Made by a program: the position numbers and the translations under genes. Below the pieces are notes generated by a model that was not told where the DNA came from, made no database searches, and saw only the letters and a list, made by a program, of their open reading frames with translations. Shown here in pieces: positions 38,670 through 49,529 of a stretch of DNA of 64,000 nt (positions within the stretch are counted from its first letter, which is position 1; each line of letters opens with the position of its first letter). The stretch spans positions 62,001 to 126,000 of the forward strand of contig JADFUC010001868.1 of the NCBI GenBank assembly GCA_019722365.1, given 5' to 3'. Origin of the DNA: Lithospermum erythrorhizon. Its lineage: Eukaryota; Streptophyta; Magnoliopsida; Boraginales; Boraginaceae.

Positions 38670-41600
38670 CAATGGTATAGGCTACGGCGAAATTTATGGT
38701 AATTGCTGGATGAGTTCTTCACTGATGCCTATGATCTATTTTGCATTTCTCTTGTCACCAAATTGCTTGGTCGATTATACTATACTCAACCGGGAGCATT
38801 AAAACCTGGTTAAGATTGCCTCCCGCGTCTACTGCAGTTAATGGTGGCGGATTCCATAGCCTTTACGCTGCTGGTCAATTGTTCTTTGGATGGCTTGGTG
38901 ATAAATTAGGAAGAAAGAAAGTTTATGGTATGACTTTGATGGTTATGGTCCTTTGTTCAGTTGCTTCTGGCTTGTCCTTTGGGCACACGTCGAAGAGTGT
39001 TATGGCTACCCTTTGCTTCTTTCGGTTCTGGCTTGGGTTTGGCATTGGTGGCGACTATCCTCTATCTGCCACGATCATGTCAGAGTACGCTAACAAAAAG
39101 ACTCGTGGAGCATTCATCGCTGCAGTGTTTGCTATGCAAGGATTCGGAATCTTGGCTGGTGGAATGGTGGCGATTGTTACTTCTGCAGCATTCAAGGCTG
39201 CATATCCTGCACCAACATATCAGGCCAATGCTGCAGCATCCACTCCCACCCAAGCGGACTTCTTATGGCGCCTAATTTTAATGTTTGGTGCTCTTCCTGC
39301 TTTGCTTACTTATTATTGGCGTATGAAAATGCCCGAAACTGCACGTTACACTGCATTGGTGGAAAAGAATGTGAAAAGAGCAGCTGCTGATATGTCCAAA
39401 GTCTTGGAGGTTGAACTTGAAGCAGAGCCTCAAAAAGTTGAGCAGCAGGCAGAGGACAAAGACAATGACTTTGGTTTACTCTCTAAGCAATTCCTCCGTC
39501 GTCATGGATTTCATTTGCTTGGAACAACTTCAACATGGTTCCTGTTGGATATCGCGTTCTACAGTCAGAACCTTTTTCAGAAAGACATATTTTCAGCGAT
39601 TGGATGGATTCCTAAAGCCGAAACAATGAGTGCTATTGAAGAAGTTCACAGAATTGCCAGGGCTCAAACTCTTATTGCTCTCTGCAGCACGGTTCCTGGA
39701 TACTGGTTCACGGTGGCATTGATTGATAAAATTGGACGGTTCGCAATTCAATTGATGGGTTTCATCTTCATGACAGTGTTCATGTTTGTGTTGGCCATTC
39801 CATACAATCACTGGATACACAAAGACAACAGGATCGGATTTGTGATCATGTTGTAAAAATTAAAATGCCAACCTTTTCGAGAGTTAGAATAGATGCATCA
39901 CCGGGCAGCGGAGTATTGTCGATGGATATTTCGATTTTAAAGAAGGCGCATCTTGAAAGCAAGCTGACAAAATAATATCTGTTGACAACCCAGCGGCTTT
40001 TTTAAGAAAAAAAAGATAAAATCGTGGTATTACTGTAGTATAACAACAACTTGTAACTTTATAACTCCAAAGTATCAATATGTCCACCTACAATAACAAA
40101 TATCCCAAAATAACAATTATACCGACACAACTACAATCGACAAAATAAAAGTATGTGAGGATCGTACAACGCTACTTGCATGCATTTCACCTAAGCTACA
40201 GGCACAGCGCTTGAACAATCTCGGGAGATGGAGCAACACACTGTCCGGCCTAGCAATGGGAGGTAAAACTAAGCGAATAGGGTGTAAGGTGCTGAAACTT
40301 TAGTGAATATATCTCGAGAATGAAATGAAACACGATAAACCGATAGTGTACCAAAGTAGTAGTATTGCATAGGATAGATAAGTGGTACATATTATTCAAC
40401 TTAAGATCTTAATATAAAGTCATTATCAATTTCATTATCTTTTGCGTATGTTCATAAATTGCGTTATTAAGCGGAACATTCTAAGATGATGGCAATCAAC
40501 AATAACATACGTATAATTCAAGAAAAGGCTATGATAACTTACTTTAACAAACAATCGTCTTTACTCGTCTGCCAAATGACACTTTGACGACATCGCAGCT
40601 TTCGGCAAACTAGCAAACTCAAACAGCATAATCAACTCCAGCAAATAATGTCGGCAATGACTCAACAATACTACAACTTCAGTATAAGTCGGTTTACATT
40701 GTCTTGTATAATGACCTCGACTGCGAGGGAGAAACTTATGCCCGTCGACATAAGCAATCATAGAGATAAATAACGAGGAGTACGAGCTTGACACGAACAA
40801 TCCTTATTTAGATGCAACAACTGCAGAAGTAAATACACTTGGTAGGAGCGAAGCAAGATCTTAGGAAAATACAACTCAGCCAGTGACATCGGCTTCATGC
40901 TCTGGCTGATACTGTCATTTCGGCAACTCCTCCAAAAACACATGCGACTCGTAAGATCCTGCAAACTACTGACGCAGCGACTCGACCAGCCGCGTATTGA
41001 CATATAATTCAGCACGAAACCACATATATACACTGTCTAATATATCCGTAATGAATAGTTGTAATCGGCAGGTGAGATGAATCTTTTCGCCTCGGTAGCT
41101 ATATAAAACTCGGCGCAATCGCCGGCATGGACGCTTTCGGCGGTGGCGCCCTAAATAAACATTCAAAATTATAATTACTATATAATACAACTAGTAATAT
41201 CCGTTCTACTATATTTAATTTCCTTATTTACTCCCAAAATAACCCAGCGGAAAAATTATAATCTTATTCGACTTAAGTCATGACTTCCATTTTAAATGAA
41301 GCCGGAGTGCTGCCCAGTTTCAAAGCCTAACGTTTATGATATTAACAGCAACTGTCATGCGACTTCTTTGTCAGGCGATTAAGCTACTTCGACTTACAAA
41401 GCTCATTTATCGAACGTGCATTTACTCTGTCGGCGCAAAAATCATGACTGTCGCCAAAGCTTATTGCAATAAAAGAATAGAAATGCAAACTTGTCATGGC
41501 CAAAATCATTTAGAAAAAGTCAGCAGAAATCAGCTATAATCGCAAATCGATTTTCAGCATATAAATAGATTGTTATCGCTTATCACGATGTCTGGCGCAG

Positions 41601-42307
41601 ATGTCGATTACATAACGTACTGATACGGCTGGTCATTCCGATATAGCAAAAATTGACATCCTCAAAATCAGAAATACTTAAGATTGAGATGAAAATGGAA
41701 TAAATCGAGGAAAATGGGAGGGATTCGGCCTAACCAAGAAAAAAAGAAGAGAGAAGATGATAAGACTGGCGTATGGATAGCATAAAAGTGCGCTGAAGTC
41801 AAATTAAGTATCTCAGAATGGTGCGAGTTCTCGTTAGGTTTTTAGGTTTAGTTTACCAAATACCGGTTTTAGCAACCTTATTTCCCCAACGTAAATTTAG
41901 CTTGCTTTACGTTTAAATGCAGACGGGTTATTATTATATCATGTACTCACTGACATTCTTCTTTGTAACTTTGGTCCAAATGGAGCAGCATTGTTCGGCT
42001 AAGAGATTCCCAGCAAGATTGAGATCAACATGCCATGGTATATCAGCTGACCTGGCACTTAAAGAGCTGGGCGATAATTGGGGCGCATTTGAGAAAGCTG
42101 CTTGTATGCTGCACAAAGTACTGCGATCGAAAACTGATGCTGGTTACCACTCTGGTATTAGAGGTCAGAAATTCTCTCATTGTTCTTAGCTGTGTCAATG
42201 TGCTTCAGGCTAATTTCCGCATTCTTGGTTCAGGAATAAAAGGAAAATCACTTGAAGAAATGTCTAAAGAGAATGAAGAAGATAACATAGAAGGTGGTCC
42301 AAGCTAA
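38670..42307 (+). pseudogene. PHT1 phosphate transporter pseudogene, split by an insertion
   Basis: Second PHT1 copy on the same strand as the intact gene. Similarity begins near 38675 (MVIAG, then [19 protein letters not shown] in another frame) without a usable start. A shift near 38810 leads into the long frame ending at 39856. That frame keeps [19 protein letters not shown], the signature [13 protein letters not shown] and [12 protein letters not shown], and stops artificially after RIGFVIM. The missing 3' part resumes at 41938 (IMYSLTFFF) and continues in several frames through [19 protein letters not shown] and GKSLEEMSKENEED to TAA at 42307. At least two frameshifts and a 2.1-kb insertion rule out a normal product. 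The long frame opens with TTG, not ATG. The central part is well preserved, so inactivation may be fairly recent. Confidence 0.93.
39852..41937. mobile_element. Unclassified 2.1-kb insertion in the PHT1 pseudogene
   Basis: The PHT1 sequence breaks exactly at GTGATCATGT and resumes at ATCATGTACTCAC, so ATCATGT (39845-39851 and 41938-41944) flanks the insert as a possible 7-bp target duplication. If one mismatch is allowed it could be 8 bp. The insert is less AT-rich than its surroundings and has no recognisable transposase, reverse transcriptase, LTR or clear terminal inverted repeat. Short pieces with GGGCAGCGGAG (39904) have a near-match at about 38011. Confidence 0.6.
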
Positions 42308-43091
42308 TAGGACAGATTTAGTTTAATACTTATTGACCAGTAAGAAAAAAGGTAATTTTGTATCCAGACTTGCTAAGACAAGGTGAAAAAATGGAATAAG
42401 CTTACTTCTGTTTCCTGACAGTGCAGTTGACTTTCTTGTAATATCTGAGCAACTAAATGAAGGAATATTATGCAAAAACTACAACTAAGAAATTCAAAAG
42501 TAAGAGATCAAAATTCATATTAGACACGAATTACACAATAACCTCAGAAACAATTCTTATTAAGTAGCATAATACAACTAAGAAATTCAAAAGTGGCATA
42601 ATACAACTAAGAAATTCAAAAGTAAGAGATCAAAATTCTGCTACTAGACACGAATTACACAATAACCTCGGAAACAATTCTTTTATGTTTTTATTAAAAG
42701 ATACTGATAATAAGTACTAGATAAAATGGAAGACTGTCTTTACATGCTTAACGCCCCGGTTCTACCATAGCAGATGATCATCCAGCTAGTTTATGGTATC
42801 CTAATTGATAATGAACATGGATACTGGGGAACTTCAAGAATCTACCAGGCCAAACACCTGCAGACACAGCATCTAGGTTCTAGTCAATGTATAGCTAAGA
42901 GAACACACTTGCATATTCAAACAGAACTTAAGCATCCTAGTTACACAACCTGTGATGAGAGTAGTTTCATTATTTCTCGAAACTTTGAGCTATGTAGTTG
43001 TAGCAGACATCACCGGACATAAATGGCACCAATGAGTTTGAGCTTGCAAGGTACTATGAAGTAAAAGATAGCATTTCACTGTTAACTCACA
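42308..43091. other. Convergent 3' region between PHT1 pseudogene and CRY2
   Basis: Both genes end toward this 0.8-kb stretch, which should hold the CRY2 3' UTR and polyadenylation signals. It includes the small tandem duplication at 42478-42680. Confidence 0.5.
42478..42680. repeat. Nested tandem duplication
   Basis: ACAACTAAGAAATTCAAAAG occurs at about 42481, 42574 and 42604. The outer copies continue identically for over 70 bp (AGAGATCAAAATTC, AGACACGAATTACACAATAA, GAAACAATTCTT); the middle copy is only about 30 bp. Confidence 0.85.
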
Positions 43092-46000
43092 TCACTTACC
43101 ACTTTTACTTGAAGTCTCCTCAATGTCTTTTTCTTCTTTACCTCGCTGCCGGAGAAAAGAACACTCGTGGCCTTGAAGAGTTGGCTCAATTTCAGTTTCG
43201 TTAGATGTTTGCGGAACAGAATATGAAATTATACTGCTGGTGGCCTGCCTTTTAGTTGATGACTCAGCAGTCGAGCTCCACTCATCAACAACTCCTGATA
43301 AATCATGTTCATTGACTTTTTGGACCTTCTGAACCTGAAGTTTTCTTTCATCTTCCACTGGGTTTGGTCTTTTCTTTTTCAGCTCAACATTCTTGATTTT
43401 CTGAATCGATGGTACTCTCTGATCATGAGAAGAAGTTGTTGGGCATGTAGATTTTAAATTTAAAACAATCTCTTCACTCGCATCAGTGTTTTCACAGACA
43501 ACTTCATCTGTCCAATTACAATCTGCTGCTCTCGCGGCTGCTTCGTTTCCTCTCATAATAAGAATTGCTTCAGTTAGACGGTCCCTCGCAATATCAATAT
43601 CAACTATGGGCTTTGGGTAATTCTGCCCTAACTCAATTCCCGCACTTTTGAGAACATTATTAGGTGCATCCCAAGGATGATGGATCCAATCAGCTGGCAT
43701 TCTAGCTAGCTCAGGTATCCACTGCCTAACATATTCACCTTCTGGATCATATTTGAATCCCTGAACCTGTTATAGGACGAGGAAAATAAGCCAGTGGATA
43801 TATCTTGTTAATGTGTGTCCTGGTACATAATTAAATTTTCAAATGCAACGAACTGTTGAATATCAGAAGCTAATAAGTATTATTCTATATATGTTTAATA
43901 TAGAGAAAAGAATAAACGTGCTTCTGCATTTGTAATTCTGATTATAATTCCATTCACTAAGCATACTGTTTATGGACAATAAAGTTGCAATGGTAAATAT
44001 TCTGCCTGTGGGCTAACATCAAACCTACGTAATCGTTTAGTTGTAGCCTTCGGCCTATTAAGAATTAACTACTATAAAAAGAGGAGGTTGCATTTGTTTG
44101 ATTTCAACATCGGACAATACTAGTTCTTTATGGTTAACATCGAGTTACCTGTGGGCTATCCAAGCGCTCGAGCTCATGTCCATCTGGCAAGCTCCCTGAG
44201 ATGTACTGCCAACCAAGAATATCACATTCCAGGTCTGCATCTAATAGTGTATCCCAGAAGTACTTCATTCCCCATTGCCATGGTAAGATGAGAAACTTCA
44301 CAAAAAAACTAGAAACGATCACTCTTATCCTATTGTGTATCCAACCTGTTGCCCAGAGCTCTCTCATCCCTGCATCAACTAGTGGATAGCCAGTCCGGCC
44401 CTGCCGCCAAGCCTTAAAATGAGCCTGATCACTATTCCAAGGGAAAAATTTCAAATTTCCTACTAATGACCTCTCATGAGTATATGGAAAGTTGAAACAG
44501 ATGTAACGAGCATATTCTCTAAGCCCAATAGACCGGAGGTACAGAGCCGCACTTTCTTCTCCAGTTGTGTTCTTCTCTTCTGCCCAATGTATTTTCTTTA
44601 TGCGTACAGCGTGGTAAACTTTTCGAACACTCAATTCCCCAAAATGAAGATAAGGAGACAAGAAGGATCTGGAGGTTTTGTTAACCTTGTGCCTTTCTTT
44701 TGAGTAGTCAAGCAAATGCTTTTCAACAAATTCATTAAGAACCTTGTCAGCATTGTTCCAACCAGGTGAACATCGTCTTCCTAACAAAGCATTACTGCTC
44801 TTTTCTGATTCATTCTCAAGACCCAGTTCTTCGATCGTGCATTGTTTTACTAGCCCTGCCATCACACAGAGAAACAATCCAGTTGTTTTCTCTTATTTAT
44901 CAGGAGTACTACTCATAGCATTAATGGTATTCCACTTCTTGCATTGTTTAACTAGTCCTGCCATATAATTACTTTCTAAGATTCTATAACAACAGATACA
45001 TGGGAGTCAACCAAATAAGGGAATTCATATCAACCATAACCAAAATCATATCAACCATAGCAAAACAATATTTCAAATCCACAATATGTCTTACGCAGTT
45101 AATTATACCTTCCGCGGGTAGTAATCGAATTGGAGGAAGATGTATAAATTGGTCATCCTGCAAGCCCAGACACTTCTTCCAATACATATCGAAGTTTGTC
45201 ATAGCATGACCATTATCGTCGTATATCTCCCACGGTTCGTGTAATAGATCTCCATTATAGCTTTGAACAGAAACACCAAGTTCTCCCATCTTTTCTTTAA
45301 TATCATGATCACGGACTATAGAAATAGGATCTTCCACAAAGGGCAAACAGAAACTCTTAGTTAGTTGAAATCTTACTGATAAACAATTAATTAAACAACG
45401 ATAAACAGAAAAACTAAGACAGTAAATTGAATCATTATCAGAAATGACTTTTAATTAGTTACTTAAAATAATGTTTATTCTTCTCTAAGAAATATAGTTG
45501 GAAAACCCAAAACTTAAATTGTGTCAATTATTTCTAGATTCATAACCTTTAAGTCCAATTATAATTCAAAGAGAACATAAAATTCATTCCATGTTTTTGA
45601 ACCTTGTCTCTCTATTCATCAGCTTACTTATTCATTCCATCTAATCGTTAACTTTCATACATAACCATAGAATATGATAATCTCTCTAGTCTTATTCTTG
45701 AATAATGTTTACAATATATAATAATGTCGTAGTATGAACTAATGTTCTAAATCTACACAGACCCTTACATCGTGCGAACACAATAATAGCAAAATACAAA
45801 TATCCCTGACATCTGCCTAATAATACAGTGAAAGAATGAAGTGTTTCAAAGCATACCATAAAGATGGTTAAAAACCAGTTTATTTGCCCCAACAGAATTG
45901 ATACATTCCAATAGAGCAGAAATGGTACTCTGAGTCTTGATCAGCTTCAACTCAACCCCAAGTGATCTCAAAGACATATCTAAGTGAATGAGTGATTGCT

Positions 46001-46169
46001 TCAGCCACCATCTCGATACTCTTCCAGGGTAAAACTGCCCTTCCTCTTGAGGACACCATATAAAAACTGCAAAAACATGTCCATCTCTAGCAGCAGAAGC
46101 TAAAGGAGGATTATCTTCAATCCTAAGATCTCTCCTAAACCACATAATAGTCTTAAAACCACTACCCAT
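43092..46169 (-). CDS. CRY2: Cryptochrome 2 blue-light receptor
   Basis: Four coding exons on the minus strand: 46169-45857, 45330-45109, 44855-44149 and 43766-43092, all with GT-AG introns and matching phases, giving 638 residues. The N-terminal photolyase domain begins with IMWFRRDLRIEDNP. FAD-region landmarks align with Arabidopsis CRY2 at a constant offset of three: W318, W371 and W394 form the tryptophan triad, and D384 matches D387. The C-terminal extension has the DAS elements DQRVP (529-533) and STAES (579-583) and a basic NLS near 544-556. EEEGQFYPGR and CSIEELGLEN-type text point to CRY2, not CRY1. The start is the ATG at 46169; the codon six bases upstream is GTG. By family it is a nuclear flavoprotein that promotes flowering and photomorphogenesis. 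Odd: RRC replaces the usual RAW before SPGW (205-207), and the stop overlaps a donor-like GGTAAGTGA. Confidence 0.96.
44941..44966 (-). repeat. Partial copy of the CRY2 exon 3 acceptor inside intron 2
   Basis: GGCAGGACTAGTTAAACAAT (minus strand) closely repeats the true exon 3 boundary GGCAGGGCTAGTAAAACAAT about 100 bp upstream of it, with about three mismatches in 25 bp. It includes its own AG. Confidence 0.7.
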
Positions 46170-47810
46170 TTTCACTAGTTCAACAACAACAACCCTAGTA
46201 ACTTCTATACCTCTCTAAATTCCCTATGAAATTAATCTGCAAGACTATAGCTTACCCTAGTAAAAACTAAGAATCAAGAAACGTTGAAAGACAAAAGTAC
46301 TAATAAAGGACTGATCATCAATATATGTGTACACTTACAATAACTATACTAAGTATCTAAGAACAGAATCAAGAAACGTTAGGAACAACTAATAATACAA
46401 AGGAAGGGGAGAGAGTAAGCCTGTTCAAGAATCTTAGTGTATCTATATTTTGGTCCCCAACTACTTTGGTAAAGAAAAGCAGGCCCCCATAGAGAATTAA
46501 TAAGAGTAAAGGCACATAAAGTCTTAAATAGTGAGCAAACATTCAAATTAATTTGGAAGGTGAATAATATTGTCTTTATCTCTAAAAGTTTATCCGGTTT
46601 ATCAATTCAATTATTAAAATTTACATACAATTTTAATTTGAATCAAAATTATTATAATATATAATATAATAAAATAGGTTAAAATACTGCATTTTAATAT
46701 ATATTTCACAAAATGATATACACCGTATTAAAATACAAAATTTAAAATTTTAGGTCTTCATTAAAATTAATTGGATAATATTTTTAATTAATGAAGGGAG
46801 TAAAAAATATATACGAAAGATTGGTATGGTTGTCGTCCCTTTATAAAGTCTGAAGAGTCATGCATGCATGAATTTAGGTTCATGCAATGTGATCATATTT
46901 ATCAGAAAGTGTGAAATCGTCACACTAGCGGCTTCTCGAGATTACTGTTCTGGAATTTCATGGAGGAGGTGAATCAGGATGTGCCTCCTCAACTGGTCAA
47001 GGGACGAGAACTTACATTAAACCACTTTAATACAATATTTTACCACTTACGTGACTCGAATCCACAACGCACGAAGAATTTAGGACAATCATATTTATCA
47101 GTTCAGCTGGTAGTCGAACCCCATTATTTTCATGATTAACGTTAAATGTAAGTACTGTTCACGTGGGAACGCATGGGCTGTTTGGTCCTAAGTGAAGAAG
47201 CTAAGGTACAAATAATTGAGTTATAATCTTGTCATCATCTTATTTTGGTCTATTCCCGAAACCGAATCAATGGATGAACATATCAAGGGACTGGTACCCT
47301 CTCTCTCCATTTTGAAAAATTTATAATTTATCAAATAATTAAAAGTTATCTTATACAAAATATATCAATTTACTCCATCATCTCAATAATAAAATACATA
47401 CATGTAATATACTCATTGTTATCATTACTGGGTAAGCCTTCATTCGATTTTGGGCCATTAAAATATTTTTTATTGTTGTCGCGTGATAAGAATGGATACT
47501 TATTTTCGTTCATACCAATGCTTATCACAATTTTTTTTTGAAGGCATTAAAATAGATTGCGTACTATATGTATAAATGTTAATATTAATATAGTGTATTG
47601 ATCGGACCTCTCTCGATAATGATTAACCTACTTTACTCTCTGCCAACATACACTTGAATAGAGATAGGTAACTTTAATAACATATGCATAAGTTCCTTTC
47701 ATTCATATAGAGAACTATAGTCAAATGAAATGGACGAATCTTTTTTGCAATCGAGAAAGTTGCATGAAATATATTACTCGACTATGAAGAGAGAAATTTT
47801 ATTGATAATA
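46170..47810. other. CRY2 upstream region
   Basis: Promoter and 5' UTR of CRY2 on the minus strand; a leader intron is possible. No other gene seen. Confidence 0.5.
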
Positions 47811-48012
47811 CTTCCTTGGGTAAATATAGTTGGAATAACTTTGACTTTTGCCATGCTTTTAACAAATGAGTTGAGTTATGATATATAAATTAAGTATGTT
47901 TGTGTCTTATATAAAGGTATTTATTAATGAGATTAAAAACTGAAATATTATTGTTTTTAGAAAATTAATACTGCGATATAAAAGTAGTCTGTTAAGAAGG
48001 AAACGGAGGAAG
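47811..48012. mobile_element. Stowaway-like MITE, 202 bp
   Basis: The left end, CTTCCTTGGGTAAAT, and the right end (minus strand CTTCCTCCGTTTCC) form a terminal inverted repeat of the CTCCCTCCGT class. Dinucleotide TA flanks both sides (47809-47810 and 48013-48014), the Tc1/mariner target duplication. It is too short to code for a transposase. Confidence 0.6.
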
Positions 48013-48014
48013 TA

Positions 48015-49529
48015 ATTATTGTGTCTATTACAAATAGTAGTTACCAGTATATATAGCAAACAAGTATTAACCCTAAACTAATATAATTGAATTAGACCCA
48101 ATAACAATCGAACACATATCTAAACCAAATACTAAACTTAATATGAACTAATTGTTTGTGCACCGATTCGTTTGTCTTGAACTAAGATTCGTTACTTTTA
48201 AATAATGCGTGATTTTCGTTAATTTTTACATGAACTTATATTGACAAAACCTTCTTTGCTAATTACAAAAATACATGTGGATCATAAAAATCAATAAATA
48301 AGGAATGAACAAACTCACAGTAATTTAATGTTTTGAGATTTTTTATCTCACAAAACGTGAAAAAAATTATTCGAAAATCTCTTCATTGCTATTGATGATC
48401 ATAAAGATACTACTTAATGGGTAGTTATTACAGAAACTATTCATGAAAATTAAATAATTATAATTTCTCCTCCTATAATTAAGGAGATTTGAGAACATGG
48501 AACTTCAATGGTAACTTTTAATATCCTCTTCCTTAATTACATATAGGGTAGAAATGACTTACCTGTAGCATTCACGATCTCAATATATCCCAATAGTTTT
48601 CTAAAAGGAAGGTTAACTCGTTCTGTATTTTTTGGTGTTTGGTAAGATATTTCCAACTTTTTTGTCAATGAATGACGTTACCGTCTTTATTTGGAAATCA
48701 ATAATAGTGTCAAATTTAATTAATTTAATTAATGAGAGGTACGTACGGAATATAATATTTTGCATACATCGTGTACAATTTTTAAAATTACACATTGATA
48801 TAAGAAAAATTCTTTTCATTTCATGAAAATTGTCTATTTTCAATATTTTTTTCATTTGACATGATTTGAAGGGTTCGCCGAATTTTTATATGTATTTTAG
48901 GAACTATATCAACATTAACTAGTATATTAAAATGTTATCTCTTAAATTTTAAACAATTAAAATGAGATAGTTTTTATGGGATGGACAGAGTAAATGTTAT
49001 GTAGATATGTTGCTAAAAGAAGTTCCAAGTGTGTGATTATATCGTTGACTCGTTTGGAAATTTTAATTTCCATGCCTGTATTTCAAATTAATTGATGTTT
49101 TGGGATTACTAGTTATAACTTTAATAAAAAATTATTTTTTATTCACTAATTCGAAAAATATAAAATTGATATCATTGAATTCGATTTTAAAAATATCTTC
49201 ATAATATTATTTTTTTAGCAGTTTTCATAATATCATTGATATCATTGAATTTAATTTTTCATAAAAAGTAATTAATAATTAAATTGCCATACCGAAAGTG
49301 AGAAATTCAATTAATTTAAAATAAAGTTATTATTTTATTGAGGGAGTAGTTCAAATTCGACAAGTCATCAAACAGGTACAACTAAAACATGTTTAAGTCT
49401 GTTTGATATCAACATTTTATTTTACTTTCACGTGGAAATTTCATATTTCAGCTTTCCTCATCATTAAATATACGTAGACACGTAGTAGTATTTGAAATAA
49501 TGAACTATTCGTATCGTCGGTTAGCCGGA
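48015..49529. other. AT-rich intergenic
   Basis: No gene recognised. A MITE-like end, GGGATGGACAGAG followed by TA, lies near 48980, but no partner end was found. Confidence 0.5.

Noticed and set aside
38741..39856. A 371-codon open frame as a functional short transporter
   Set aside because: It opens with TTG, its first 40 residues are out of frame with the PHT1 sequence, and it ends at an insertion that removes the last transmembrane segments.
46170..46175. CRY2 start six bases upstream
   Set aside because: The codon is GTG; the ATG at 46169 is the first true start and its distance to WFRRDLR fits the family.
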